From the NCBI RefSeq assembly GCF_003725955.1, contig NZ_QIBZ01000005.1, forward strand, positions 110,516-174,515: 64,000 nt of DNA. Direction: 5' to 3'. The notes under the pieces were generated by a model, which saw only the letters and a program-made list of their open reading frames with translations, made no database searches and was not told the DNA's origin. The stretch is from Slackia isoflavoniconvertens (GTDB lineage: Bacteria > Actinomycetota > Coriobacteriia > Coriobacteriales > Eggerthellaceae). Positions 24,377-31,997 of this stretch are shown here, piece by piece (the first letter of the stretch is position 1; every line of letters starts with the position of its first letter). The position numbers and the translations under genes are program-made.

Positions 24377-24859
24377 TTATCTTCTGAAGTCCTTGTTGTC
24401 CCTTTTGCTTATTGGGTGGCATATCGTCAGGGGTTTCCCTGTCATCTCGTCAGGGGTTCGGGCTGCGAACCCTGTCATTTCGTCACCCTTTCGCGCCGGG
24501 AACCCTGACGAATCGTCAGGGGTTGCCAGCGCTCCGGGCGGCAGCCTCTCGCGCACGATGCGGTACCGCTTGGTGGCGTGCCCGCGCGCCGGGGCGTGCA
24601 CGCCGCATTCCTCGATGAGGCCCCGGTCGAGCAGGTCGCGGATGGCGCGGTGGACGCTACGCTCCTGCACGTTGAGGAATCGGGCCAGGCCACCCTTGCT
24701 CTCGAAGTAGCCGCATCCGGCGTCGCAGAAGCCGAAGATGCGCGCGTAGACGAGCAGGGGAAGGCCGGAGAGGCCCAGGTCCGCCATCATGAAGTGCCGT
24801 ACCGCCGTGAACTCGCGCGGGGAGGGGCCGTCGCGCCCCCTTGGGCCTGCGGCCGCCAT
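24377..24859 (-). CDS. Rep-like replication initiator with winged-helix domain (element A)
   Basis: This 160-residue protein has an initiator-type winged-helix region: SPREFTAVRHFMMADLGLSGLPLLVYARIFGF, then ESKGGLARFLNVQERSVHRAIRDLLDRGLIEE. Its C-terminal ~45 residues are encoded by iteron-like repeats (DDSSGFPARKG, DEMTGFAARTP, DEMTGKP). It precedes a DnaC-like loader. RepA_N-type plasmids are known to carry their origin inside the rep gene, which fits the embedded repeats. The protein is short for an initiator, so it may be a reduced Rep or a helicase-loader partner. The ATG at 24859 overlaps the stop of the upstream HTH gene region. Confidence 0.65.
   Translation of the reverse strand: MAAAGPRGRDGPSPREFTAVRHFMMADLGLSGLPLLVYARIFGFCDAGCGYFESKGGLARFLNVQERSVHRAIRDLLDRGLIEECGVHAPARGHATKRYRIVRERLPPGALATPDDSSGFPARKGDEMTGFAARTPDEMTGKPLTICHPISKRDNKDFRR
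24424..24524. repeat. Iteron-like repeats inside the Rep-like gene (element A)
   Basis: Direct copies of TCGTCAGGGGTT occur at 24424-24435, 24447-24458 and 24513-24524. Inverted copies AACCCTGTCA (near 24468) and AACCCTGACGA (24501-24511) alternate with them. The last inverted and direct copies form a near-perfect palindrome. Repeats of this density inside a rep gene suggest an origin of replication or a Rep-binding site. Confidence 0.65.
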
Positions 24860-24864
24860 CGGCG

Positions 24865-25113
24865 CTAGCCCCTTCTGGGCGAGCCGACGACGCTGTTTCG
24901 CTCGACCCATGCGACGAGCTCGTCGTGCAGAACGATGCCGTCGCGCGTCTTGCCGCCGATGTAGCGGATCGGGAACGGGTCGTCGGGGTCCTTGGCGAGC
25001 CGGTACATTGCGTCGCGGCTGATGCGCAGCATCGCGCACGCCTCGTCGGCTCCGAATATCGCGTTGGTCGATGCGATGAGCCTCACCTGGCTCCTGCTAA
25101 TGCTCTTGGTCAT
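24865..25113 (-). CDS. Small HTH DNA-binding protein (element A)
   Basis: This 82-residue protein has a MerR/excisionase-like winged helix: IFGADEACAMLRISRDAMYRLAKDPDDPFPIRYIGGKTRDGIVLHDELVAWVER. This is the HTH_17 layout of small excisionases and regulators (helix-turn-helix, then a wing). It is followed within a few bases by the Rep-like gene and is probably co-transcribed with it, so a role in control of replication or excision is likely. Confidence 0.75.
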   Translation of the reverse strand: MTKSISRSQVRLIASTNAIFGADEACAMLRISRDAMYRLAKDPDDPFPIRYIGGKTRDGIVLHDELVAWVERNSVVGSPRRG

Positions 25114-25191
25114 GGTCGTCCTCGAGCTCCTTTCGTCTCGAGGCTCCCTCGCGTGCCCGGCCGCGGGCGGCTCCTGGGGCGGTCGCCGCCG

Positions 25192-25410
25192 TCATTTCCT
25201 GCCGCTCCTCGACTCGATGTAGGCGTCCACTGACGCCCTCGACACCAGGAGCTTCCTTCCGAGCCTGTACGAGTCGATCTCTCCCGACCAGATGAGGTCG
25301 TACGCCTTGTTTCGGCTCGCCCTCATGTACTCCTGCATCTCGATCACCGTCATCCATTCGTCCCGATCTTGGCTTCCCTCGGGCGCGGCGCATTCGGCTG
25401 TGCGTGCCAT
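25192..25410 (-). CDS. Excisionase-like HTH_17 protein (element A)
   Basis: This 72-residue protein has the HTH_17/excisionase fold: WMTVIEMQEYMRASRNKAYDLIWSGEIDSYRLGRKLLVSRASVDAYIESR. The ATG at 25410 is preceded by TTGGAGGAACC. It is the first gene of the minus-strand replication/transfer set of element A. No integrase is found in element A within the window, so its partner recombinase is either lost or elsewhere, or the protein acts only as a regulator. Confidence 0.75.
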   Translation of the reverse strand: MARTAECAAPEGSQDRDEWMTVIEMQEYMRASRNKAYDLIWSGEIDSYRLGRKLLVSRASVDAYIESRSGRK

Positions 25411-25992
25411 GGTTCCTCCAATCTTCCCGTGCGGCACCGCGCGAGGACACCGCACGACACCGTGTGCCTCTTCGTCTGCGCGACGATTGAACCGCCTGAT
25501 GGCGATTAGTGAGCACGGCGCGAGCGGAGACGGGTCGAGGTGGGTCGAGCTGGTCGGTCCTCCACGAAACGGCCATGAGCCGCATGCCTTAGCTCGCAGC
25601 TAAGTCCCTGAAAAGTAAAAGGCGCCCATGCGGGCGCCTGCCTAGTAGCTGGAGTTGTTCAGTTTTGGTTGGAATGCTTCTCTTCCGCGGTGCTGTCGTC
25701 CGGGGTCCGGCATCTGTCGTTCGCCTCTTTTGTCGTGTTTGATGTTGCGTGTTCTGCGAGCGACCTTGCACAGGTTTTTCAGCCCGTTGCCCCAGGTGCA
25801 CCCGGGTAAATGGTACCCATCCGTTGGGACATGGCCTGTTGCGGTTGGTGATTCGGCTGAGCGGGAGCAGACGAACGGCGAGGGTATGCGCAAGGACGCC
25901 CCGTAAGGCTCGGTGGCCTTTGCGTTGCTTTTTTTTGAACCCATCTGCAATACAAGAATTCCCTTGCTAGGCTGGGTTCTTCTCCGCCATTG
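25411..25992. other. Non-coding right end of element A
   Basis: No convincing gene is seen. A block at about 25,537-25,570 (GGGTCGAGGTGGGTCGAGC followed by CCTCCACGA) resembles one at about 23,525-23,560 just upstream of the unassigned 177-residue protein gene (GGGTCGAGCTGGGTCGAGC ... CCTCCACGA), so a regulatory or transfer-related repeat is present in two copies. A terminator lies at 25,609-25,639. From about 25,640 the base composition falls, suggesting the junction between element A and flanking DNA. Confidence 0.4.
25609..25639 (-). terminator. Intrinsic terminator for leftward transcription
   Basis: AGGCGCCC (25620-25627) pairs with GGGCGCCT (25632-25639). On the minus strand the stem is followed by TTTTACTTTT. 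It would stop transcripts of the two-gene operon at 25,993-27,452 before they enter element A. Confidence 0.7.
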
Positions 25993-26739
25993 CTAGATGG
26001 CGAATCCCCAAAGCCGGCGCGTCGCGCCGCGAGCGGACCTTCTTATCGAGCGGAACAGGGAAAGAATGGGCTCGTCGCTCTTCTCGGAAGAGCCGCTTCT
26101 CGTCCCCCTAAGCAGGACGGCATCGTCGGTCCCGAGGATGTAGCTCCAGTAGAAACCGTCGTAGATCATCCAAGGGCTTTCCCCACGCTCGCCATAGTGG
26201 ACGCCTTCGCCGATGGTGGCGTAGGGCGCGAGCTTGGCCGCGGCAACCCTGAACCTGGCGGCGGGAAGGTCGCGTTTCCTGGAGACGTACTCGATTTCGC
26301 ACCAACCCGTGACCAGATCGCAGCTCATGTCTATGTTGTCCTCGAGGGCAGGCCCCCACGTCCAGAACCGCGCCCACGTCGCCTTCTCGCCGACGCCTCC
26401 CGCAAGGGGCTCCTCACGGGAGACAGGCGCGGGGAGAAAGCAAACCTTGGGTTCGCCATCGGCACCGACGTACCATCGGGCGTAGACGAAGCGGGTCCCG
26501 TAGAGCTTTGCGACCTGCTCGTCTTCGCGTGCCGCGAAAAGACGCTCGAACGGTTCCGACTCCTCCTTAGGGATCAGATAGCCCCAAAGGTCGGGGCAGG
26601 CGATGTCCGTGTGGCCCTCCGGCCCGTATTCGGTCGGGTAGAACGTGCCGTCCGCCTGGCCCTGAAGCGTCTCGATCGCGTCGAGGATTGCGTCGTCTTC
26701 CCAAAACCAGCCGTCGCGCAGGCCCAGATACGCGCCCAT
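25993..26739 (-). CDS. Unassigned 248-residue protein, second gene of a pair
   Basis: I do not recognise this family. The predicted protein starts MGAYLGLRDGWFWEDDAILDAIE and contains many aromatic residues (GFYWSYILGTDDAVLLRG), with no signal peptide or membrane helix. Its ATG lies 2 bp downstream of the stop of the preceding gene on the same strand, so the two form an operon. The GC content is lower than in elements A and B. Position between two conjugative elements suggests accessory cargo, perhaps toxin/immunity or defence, but no catalytic motif is visible. Confidence 0.6.
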   Translation of the reverse strand: MGAYLGLRDGWFWEDDAILDAIETLQGQADGTFYPTEYGPEGHTDIACPDLWGYLIPKEESEPFERLFAAREDEQVAKLYGTRFVYARWYVGADGEPKVCFLPAPVSREEPLAGGVGEKATWARFWTWGPALEDNIDMSCDLVTGWCEIEYVSRKRDLPAARFRVAAAKLAPYATIGEGVHYGERGESPWMIYDGFYWSYILGTDDAVLLRGTRSGSSEKSDEPILSLFRSIRRSARGATRRLWGFAI

Positions 26740-26741
26740 GG

Positions 26742-27452
26742 CTATTTTCCCTGTTGCTTGGCGGGGAGGGGCTTGTCCCACTTTGCGGTATCGGGATTCC
26801 AAGCGGCTGTGAAATCGTCGTCCATTCCCTCGCAGGTGAGGCTTACGTTCCCTGCGGAGGGTTCAGGCTCCGGCTCGAGGAAAATTCGGTTGCCGCCCCT
26901 GCCGGTATTGAGCTCGAAATCCAGGGAGAACGAGAGCCCCGCGGCTTCGAACCCGCAGCATACCCTTAGAATCTCGGCGTCGAGGGCGGGCACGTTCTCA
27001 TAGCTGAACCTGAGCTTCGGCGGGATGGTATGTGCCGGCAGCGCCTTGAAGAGGATGCCGGCAATGGTGTCGGCGATGATGCCATCGTGCTCGTCGCGCC
27101 AGTCGCGGTTCTCCGGCGAGGCCTCGTCGTCGAACATCCCGTTTGCAGCGGCGTCCTTGCGGTGCCAGACGTCGTAGTCGAGGACGAACGGCAGCCCTTC
27201 TTCCTTATAGTCGTGGCGGCTCATGTCGAGCTTGAGGCCATGGGCCTCGGAGAGCAGCATGATGGCCGCGTGCAGGTCGAGCAGGTAGCAATCGGCGGCA
27301 TCGGCATCGCAGCCGAGCTGCGCTTTTGCCTGGCGGTAGGTCGTGGTGTTGAAACCGTCGGGCGCCTGCTCGAGCGCGAAAAGGATCGTCTCCGCATCCC
27401 TGCGCGTCTCAAGGTCGATGGACATCAGCTCATCCAGTCCTTCTCTGTCCAT
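26742..27452 (-). CDS. Unassigned 236-residue acidic protein, first gene of a pair
   Basis: I do not recognise this family. The start at 27452 (MDREGLDELMSIDLETRRDAETILF) is chosen for the AAGGGGG site just upstream. The protein is soluble and acidic, with segments such as SYENVPALDAEILRVCCGFEAAGLSFSLDFELN and ADCYLLDLHAAIMLLSEAHGLKLD. It is followed after 2 bp by the 248-residue gene, so the pair is likely co-expressed and may form a complex. Confidence 0.6.
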   Translation of the reverse strand: MDREGLDELMSIDLETRRDAETILFALEQAPDGFNTTTYRQAKAQLGCDADAADCYLLDLHAAIMLLSEAHGLKLDMSRHDYKEEGLPFVLDYDVWHRKDAAANGMFDDEASPENRDWRDEHDGIIADTIAGILFKALPAHTIPPKLRFSYENVPALDAEILRVCCGFEAAGLSFSLDFELNTGRGGNRIFLEPEPEPSAGNVSLTCEGMDDDFTAAWNPDTAKWDKPLPAKQQGK

Positions 27453-28043
27453 GTGCGTCCCCCTTGCGATTGTCGCTATCGGTTCGAGCCATGCCAGTTG
27501 CTTCTCTGCTACGGGCATTCTTGTCTTTCTTGCTGGTATTATCTCACCGCGTTGCAGCTGCTGCCACATCGTGCGATGGCCAATACGGGCCCGAAGTCCA
27601 GACGACGGAGATGCCTCGGCTGCGCGCCGAATCGCGGTGTCGATTCAACTCATGGGCAAGCCACCCGAGACTACTCACTTTGTTCACCGATGGTGAGTGC
27701 CAGCGACCTGCGGTTTTGCGAAACGTCTGCAAGCCACCCGCGTTGATTCACTTGCGATTGCAGCTGGCGGCTTGCGGACTAGAGGGCGGTAGAGTTTCAA
27801 AACGGGCGTTTTCGGCGCTATCGAGCCTCCAAAGACGGCCCGCCGCGCGCTTTGGGACAAAAACAAAAACTCAAGGCCCTGAGTTCGAAAAAAGTTTTTG
27901 AAGTTGTCCCGACTTTTGTCCCCGAAGCCGACGAAACACGACACGGTGTTACTTGGCGGCACTCGGATCGAGACGGAACCGAAAACTGGGTGCAACTGGA
28001 ATGACGGGACGGCAGAACCGAAGCCATCGAGTGGGAATAGTTG

Positions 28044-28063
28044 TTGATACATTTCCGTATCAA
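28044..28063. promoter_or_regulatory. Operator O1 (TTGATAC-N6-GTATCAA)
   Basis: A perfect palindrome with arms TTGATAC and GTATCAA and a 6-bp centre. It is one of six matching sites in element B, taken to be the binding site of the element repressor encoded at 28,465-28,896. Confidence 0.65.
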
Positions 28064-28077
28064 TTCGTGACCTAACG

Positions 28078-28112
28078 CACCCCTTGAGAAACACCAGCTC
28101 AAGGGGTGTTTT
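28078..28112 (+). terminator. Intrinsic terminator
   Basis: CACCCCTTGAG (28078-28088) pairs perfectly with CTCAAGGGGTG (28098-28108) and is followed by TTTT. No plus-strand gene is seen directly upstream, so it may insulate element B from flanking transcription. Confidence 0.7.
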
Positions 28113-28152
28113 CATATCTATTAATAAGCCATCGAATGCAAATTAGTATTAA

Positions 28153-28167
28153 CGTGACCCACAAAAA
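28153..28167. repeat. CGTGACCCA repeat, left-end copy 1
   Basis: CGTGACCCACAAAAA. Matching copies occur at 28,393-28,405 (inverted), 63,316-63,330 and 63,353-63,363. They are candidate integrase arm-binding sites near both ends of element B. Confidence 0.5.
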
Positions 28168-28270
28168 TGAAGTCGATATGAAGTCGTTTTGCAAGTGGCT
28201 AACAAGTTGGAATACCTGTTCTCACCTGCAATTATTTCCAAAAGTAGCATAGCTAATGCAGAATATCGAT

Positions 28271-28288
28271 TGATACGAATACGTATCA
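28271..28288. promoter_or_regulatory. Operator O2 (TGATAC-N6-GTATCA)
   Basis: A perfect palindromic operator of the same class, with centre GAATAC. Confidence 0.65.
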
Positions 28289-28351
28289 TTACCTGCAAAA
28301 ACCGTGATGCAGAATTCCTTACAACCCGTTAGCCACCTGCAACTACATAAT

Positions 28352-28369
28352 TGATACGAATCCGTATCA
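28352..28369. promoter_or_regulatory. Operator O3 (TGATAC-N6-GTATCA)
   Basis: A perfect palindromic operator with centre GAATCC. Confidence 0.65.
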
Positions 28370-28392
28370 TTCTTTATTGCCCAATTTTTTTC

Positions 28393-28405
28393 GGTTTGGG
28401 TCACG
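28393..28405. repeat. CGTGACCCA repeat, left-end copy 2 (inverted)
   Basis: GGTTTGGGTCACG is the reverse complement of CGTGACCCAAACC. It faces copy 1 at 28,153 across operators O2 and O3. Confidence 0.5.
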
Positions 28406-28464
28406 AACGGGTCAGGGCATAAAAGTGGCCCCTGACGAGGCCATTTGAGCATATGTTGCAGCCG

Positions 28465-28896
28465 TTAGGCTCGGAATGAATCCTTCCAGGCGATGTATTC
28501 ATCGCGTGTCAGCTCGTCATCCTTCAGGTCCCTGTTGTTCCTGTACCAGTGGTGAAGCGCCCTCGCCAAAGCCTCCTGGTCCTCGTTCTCAAAGCTCTCC
28601 GGCAAAGCGAGAACCACCGTCCCGCCTACCTTGATAGGCTCGAGGCAGAACGCCTCCTCCAATTCGAACAATATGTGTATCGCATCATTCGCATCGCTTC
28701 CCCAATCGGATTTCAGGGACGAGGGGTTCACCTCAAGGCAGCGTGCGATCTCGGCAATCATGGGATCCTTCGGCATGCGTTCCCCGTATTCGTACTTGCG
28801 CAGTGAGACAGCGGAGATGCCAAGCATCTCGGCGAACTGCTCGGCGGTGTAACCGCGTTCTTTCCTGATGCGATGGATCTTCTCTCCGATCTTCAT
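28465..28896 (-). CDS. XRE-family repressor of element B
   Basis: This 143-residue regulator has an N-terminal Cro/C1-type helix-turn-helix (IRKERGYTAEQFAEMLGISAVSLRKYEYGERMPKDPMIAEIARCLEVN, residues about 9-56) and a C-terminal domain (AIHILFELEEAFCLEP...LDPLKDDELTRDEYIAWKDSF-like) that could dimerise or sense a signal. It is divergent from the excisionase-integrase operon, with operators O4 and O5 between the two, as in phage immunity regions. A GGAGG site precedes the ATG at 28,896. A decayed copy of the same family lies at 62,633-62,966. Confidence 0.85.
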   Translation of the reverse strand: MKIGEKIHRIRKERGYTAEQFAEMLGISAVSLRKYEYGERMPKDPMIAEIARCLEVNPSSLKSDWGSDANDAIHILFELEEAFCLEPIKVGGTVVLALPESFENEDQEALARALHHWYRNNRDLKDDELTRDEYIAWKDSFRA

Positions 28897-28957
28897 CGGG
28901 CCTCCTGACCTGTAATACCAAATGTGTTTTTCGGCGAATCTCGACGAAATAGTTCAT

Positions 28958-28975
28958 TGATACATAATTGTATCA
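28958..28975. promoter_or_regulatory. Operator O4 (TGATAC-N6-GTATCA)
   Basis: A perfect operator with centre ATAATT in the divergent promoter region between the repressor and the excisionase-like gene. Confidence 0.7.
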
Positions 28976-28992
28976 GTTATTGTGTCTGTAGT

Positions 28993-29010
28993 ACTGATAC
29001 GTTTTTGTAT
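28993..29010. promoter_or_regulatory. Operator O5 (TGATAC-N6-GTATCA)
   Basis: A perfect operator with centre GTTTTT, 20 bp upstream of the excisionase-like start. Its full sequence, including the centre, is identical to operator O6 ahead of parA at 52,713. Confidence 0.7.
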
Positions 29011-29029
29011 CAATGGAAAGGACACAACG

Positions 29030-29254
29030 ATGGATGGAAGACTTATCACGGCCAAGGAAGTGGCCGAAGACTTGGAATGCAGCATGCAGCACGCCTACAA
29101 GATCGTAAGGCAGCTCAATGCTGAGCTTACCGAAATGGGCTGCTTCACGATGCGGGGAAAGACGAACCGCAGCTACTACGAGGAAAGGCTCTTCGGGAGA
29201 ATCGACGAAATCGACCTGAGCGAGCTCGAGACAAGGGCCGGCGATGAGCGTTAG
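29030..29254 (+). CDS. Excisionase-like small HTH protein (element B)
   Basis: This 74-residue protein has a helix-turn-helix (LITAKEVAEDLECSMQHAYKIVRQLNAELTEMG) followed by a wing-like SYYEERLFG segment. It overlaps the integrase start by 11 bp. Its size, fold and position fit a recombination directionality factor or integrase regulator. The start at 29,030 follows an AAGGA site just downstream of operator O5. Confidence 0.75.
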   Translation: MDGRLITAKEVAEDLECSMQHAYKIVRQLNAELTEMGCFTMRGKTNRSYYEERLFGRIDEIDLSELETRAGDER

Positions 29255-30338
29255 GAAGGACGAGAAGAGGGGCACCTGGCTCGTCAAGCTCCACTACACG
29301 AACCATGACGGAGAGACCGTCGACTCGACGAAGCGAGGCTTCAAGACCAAGGGCGAGGCCCTGGCATGGGAGAGGGACTTTCTGGCCAATGAAGCGCGGT
29401 CCACGAGCATGACCTTCGAGCAGTTCGTCGGGGTCTACGCGGAAGACGTTCGTCCGAGGCTGAGGGAGACCACATGGCGCAGCAAGGAGTACATGATCAA
29501 CGAGAAGCTCATCCCGTTCTTCGGCGAGATGAGGGTCGTCGACATCACATCGAAAGAGATCATGGACTGGCAGAACAGCCTGCTGAAGGCAAAGGACGAG
29601 AACGGGAAGAAGCTCTCGGAGACCTACATCAGAACGGTGGAGAACCAGCTCTCCGCAATCCTCAACCACGCCGTACGGCATTACGGACTTCCCGCAAACC
29701 CCCTTCAGAAAGCCGGAAGGGTCGGTGAGAAGCAGGGAAAGGAGATGAGGTTCTGGACGACGGACGAGTACCTGAGGTTCTCCGAGAAGGTCATCGACCG
29801 GCCCGAGATGTTCTATGCCTACGAGATCCTCTACTGGTGCGGCCTGAGGGAGGGCGAGCTGCTGGCCCTGACCGCCAAGGACATCGACATTGAGAACAGG
29901 ACCATCAGCGTGACGAAGTCCTACTCCCGCCTCGACGGAAGGGACATCATCGGCCCTCCGAAGACCAAGAAGTCCGAGCGAGTGATCGCCCTGCCCCGCT
30001 TCCTCGCGCAGGAACTCCAGGAGTACATGGAGATGGAATGCGACATCAAGGAAGACGACCGCCTCTTCCCCTTCACGAAGTACGCGCTCAGCAACACGCT
30101 GAAAACCGCTGCGAAGCTTGCCGGTGTGAAAGAGATAAGGGTCCATGACCTGAGGCACAGCCATGTCTCGCTTCTGATCAACCTGGGCTTCACCGCGGTC
30201 GCGATCGCCGACAGGATGGGCCACGAGAGCGTGCACATCACCTATCGCTACGCCCACCTTTTCCCGAACCAGCAGAGGAACATGGCAGACGTGCTTGACG
30301 CGCTCATGAATGCGAGGAGTGAGAACCATGAGCGTTAA
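29244..30338 (+). CDS. int: Tyrosine integrase of element B
   Basis: This 364-residue phage-type tyrosine recombinase has an N-terminal arm-binding domain (WLVKLHYTNHDGETVDSTKRGFKTKGEA), a SAM-like core-binding domain (MTFEQFVGVYAEDVRPRL) and a catalytic domain with the arginine in YWCGLREGELLAL, HDLRHSHVSLL (H-xx-R), MGHESVHITYRYAHL with the histidine, and the tyrosine nucleophile near the C terminus. It should integrate and excise element B. It overlaps the excisionase-like gene upstream and the RHH gene downstream (both at an ATGAGCGTTA sequence), so all three are coupled. Confidence 0.92.
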   Translation: MSVRKDEKRGTWLVKLHYTNHDGETVDSTKRGFKTKGEALAWERDFLANEARSTSMTFEQFVGVYAEDVRPRLRETTWRSKEYMINEKLIPFFGEMRVVDITSKEIMDWQNSLLKAKDENGKKLSETYIRTVENQLSAILNHAVRHYGLPANPLQKAGRVGEKQGKEMRFWTTDEYLRFSEKVIDRPEMFYAYEILYWCGLREGELLALTAKDIDIENRTISVTKSYSRLDGRDIIGPPKTKKSERVIALPRFLAQELQEYMEMECDIKEDDRLFPFTKYALSNTLKTAAKLAGVKEIRVHDLRHSHVSLLINLGFTAVAIADRMGHESVHITYRYAHLFPNQQRNMADVLDALMNARSENHER

Positions 30339-30846
30339 GAGTCTGGACAGAGAGGGGCGATGGAGGGACATCACCATCGGCTTCAGGGTCTCGGAAGAGG
30401 AGAACGAGAGGATCAACCAGCTCGCAGCCCTTAGCGGCATGACGAAGCAGGCCTTCATCATCGACCGGCTCGAGGGAAACGAGATAACCGTGCTTGCCAC
30501 GACCAGGATGCAGAAGGCCCTGGCGATCCAGGCCAAGAGGGTCGCTGACGAGCTTGCAAGGGTCGCTGCGGGCTCCCCGGTCAACGCAAGGCTCATGGAC
30601 GTCTCAGGCGCCATCCTCGACGTCCTCAGGCAAATGAACGACCAGGGCATGGCCATCGATACCCTTGCCGACGGGCTGACCATTGAGGATATGGAGCTAT
30701 CGGATCTGCGCAGGACCATGACGCCTGATATGAGGCAGATTCCTCTGACGCCCGAGGAAGTGGAGCCCGTCGCCGACGCGGAGAAGAGAAAACCCGAGAG
30801 ACGCAGGAGAAGTACGAAGGGAATGTTCAAAAAGGACAAGAGATGA
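30328..30846 (+). CDS. Ribbon-helix-helix protein next to integrase (element B)
   Basis: This 172-residue protein has an N-terminal RHH-like region (DITIGFRVSEEENERINQLAALSGMTKQAFIIDRL), as in MobC and plasmid regulators, then a helical middle (MQKALAIQAKRVADELARV, AILDVLRQMNDQGMAIDTLADGLT) and a basic tail (EKRKPERRRRSTKGMFKKDKR). It overlaps int by 11 bp and the Rep-like gene by an ATGA. It may bind near the origin or regulate copy number. Confidence 0.7.
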   Translation: MSVKSLDREGRWRDITIGFRVSEEENERINQLAALSGMTKQAFIIDRLEGNEITVLATTRMQKALAIQAKRVADELARVAAGSPVNARLMDVSGAILDVLRQMNDQGMAIDTLADGLTIEDMELSDLRRTMTPDMRQIPLTPEEVEPVADAEKRKPERRRRSTKGMFKKDKR

Positions 30847-31997
30847 TTCCTCGAAAGCTCACGGGAAACGCATCCGTGGACGCCATCGCCACGATGGCCA
30901 TAAGCGGCAACGTCATCCCCGCGACCTGGTACAAGACAATTACTACCGCCTCTGGCAAGGCCGACCTGGCAGCCATCAACATCCTCTCGGACGTCCTCTA
31001 CTGGTACCGCCCGAGCGAGATCCGCGACGAATCCACGGGCGACGTCATCGCCTACAGGAAGAGGTTCTCGGCAGACCTGCTGCAGCGAAGCTACGACCAG
31101 ATCGCAGAGCATTTCGGTCTCAGCAAGCGGCAGGCGAAGGACGCAGTGGTACGCCTTGAGGAGCTGGGCGCCATCAGGCGCGTGTTCCGCAACGTCGACT
31201 ATGGCGCCGGCACCATGGGCAATGTCATGTTCATCGCCATCGAGCCTGCGCGCATCTTCGAGCTCACCTATCCCGAGCAATCAGGCGGCTTGGACCCTAT
31301 GGCGGAAAAACGCCATAGGTATGACGGAAGCGACGTCGAACCCGATACCCCTATGTCGGCATTTCGTCATAGGTGTGGCGAAATTCCGACAGACATATAC
31401 AAAGACTACTCAGAGACTACTAGGAGATCATCTTCTGACCATCCAACCAACCAGCCAGAAAACCTCTCTTGCGACAAGGGGGATGGAGGGCTGGCGGAGA
31501 CGAGCGAGAGCTTCGAGAGGGCCTGGGAGAAGGTTCCCAGCTCCAAAGCATCCCAATGCGCGAAGGAGAAGGCCTGGAGGGTCTGGCAGGAATCGCTTCT
31601 AGGCGACGATGTAGACGAGGACTTCCTCGCAGGCAGCTACAGGCGCTACGTCATCCAGCAGGAGCAGGCCGGCACGGAGGCCCGGTTCATCGCGACGCTG
31701 TCGACCTGGCTGAAGCCCAACAGGCCCATCACCGGACTCAGCCTCGATACGGCGCTCGAAAACCGCCGCAGGCAACGGACGCGCGCAGAGCGGCAGGCTG
31801 CCGAGCGAAGAGCTGAAGAGCGGCGCCGCATGGAGGAGGAAAGGATCCAGGCCCTCGAGATCGCGTGGCGCGACTCGGATCCCGAGGCCCAGCGACTGTG
31901 GTCCCTGGCCTGGGATTATGGCGCCGGATTCGACCGAATGGGAGACGCCATGGGCGAATACAGGGCCTACCGTGACGAGAAGTTCAAGCCCGGCTAG
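30843..31997 (+). CDS. Rep-like replication initiator (element B)
   Basis: This 384-residue protein has an N-terminal winged-helix initiator-type domain: AAINILSDVLYWYRP, then DLLQRSYDQIAEHFGLSKRQAKDAVVRLEELGAIRRVFR. A linker encoded by palindromic repeats (about residues 150-180) follows, then a C-terminal region with SFERAWEKVPSSKASQCAKEKAWRVWQESLL and an arginine-rich coiled coil (RAERQAAERRAEERRRMEEERIQ). The plan is that of plasmid initiators with an internal origin. Unlike element A there is no DnaC-like gene next to it; the longer C-terminal part may replace that function. ATGA overlap with the upstream RHH gene. Confidence 0.7.
   Translation: MIPRKLTGNASVDAIATMAISGNVIPATWYKTITTASGKADLAAINILSDVLYWYRPSEIRDESTGDVIAYRKRFSADLLQRSYDQIAEHFGLSKRQAKDAVVRLEELGAIRRVFRNVDYGAGTMGNVMFIAIEPARIFELTYPEQSGGLDPMAEKRHRYDGSDVEPDTPMSAFRHRCGEIPTDIYKDYSETTRRSSSDHPTNQPENLSCDKGDGGLAETSESFERAWEKVPSSKASQCAKEKAWRVWQESLLGDDVDEDFLAGSYRRYVIQQEQAGTEARFIATLSTWLKPNRPITGLSLDTALENRRRQRTRAERQAAERRAEERRRMEEERIQALEIAWRDSDPEAQRLWSLAWDYGAGFDRMGDAMGEYRAYRDEKFKPG
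31296..31373. repeat. Palindromic iteron-like repeats inside the Rep-like gene (element B)
   Basis: CCTATGGCG (31296-31304) pairs with CGCCATAGG (31311-31319) across 6 bp. CCTATGTCG (31350-31358) pairs with CGTCATAGG (31365-31373) across 6 bp with one mismatch. Further TGACGGAAGCGACGTCG-like partial copies lie between. This mirrors the repeats in the element A Rep-like gene in position but not in sequence, as expected for a co-evolved initiator and origin. Confidence 0.65.

Larger units (their letters stand above)
27453..28464. other. Long non-coding control region at the left end of element B
   Basis: About 1 kb has no supported gene; composition drops to AT-rich after 28.0 kb. It holds a terminator (28,078-28,112), three TGATAC-N6-GTATCA operators (28,044; 28,271; 28,352), two CGTGACCCA repeats (28,153 and, inverted, near 28,395) and repeated GGCTAAC/GTTAGCC and ACCTGCAA elements. 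This density of short repeats is typical of an attachment site plus immunity-type control region of an integrative element. Confidence 0.6.

Noticed and set aside
24424..24524. CRISPR array
   Set aside because: Repeats are short, irregularly spaced, in both orientations and inside a gene; no cas genes exist in the window.
25642..25950. Minus-strand open frame of about 100 codons in the right end of element A
   Set aside because: No ribosome site, no domain and a composition unlike the neighbours; a terminator for the upstream operon lies just beyond it.
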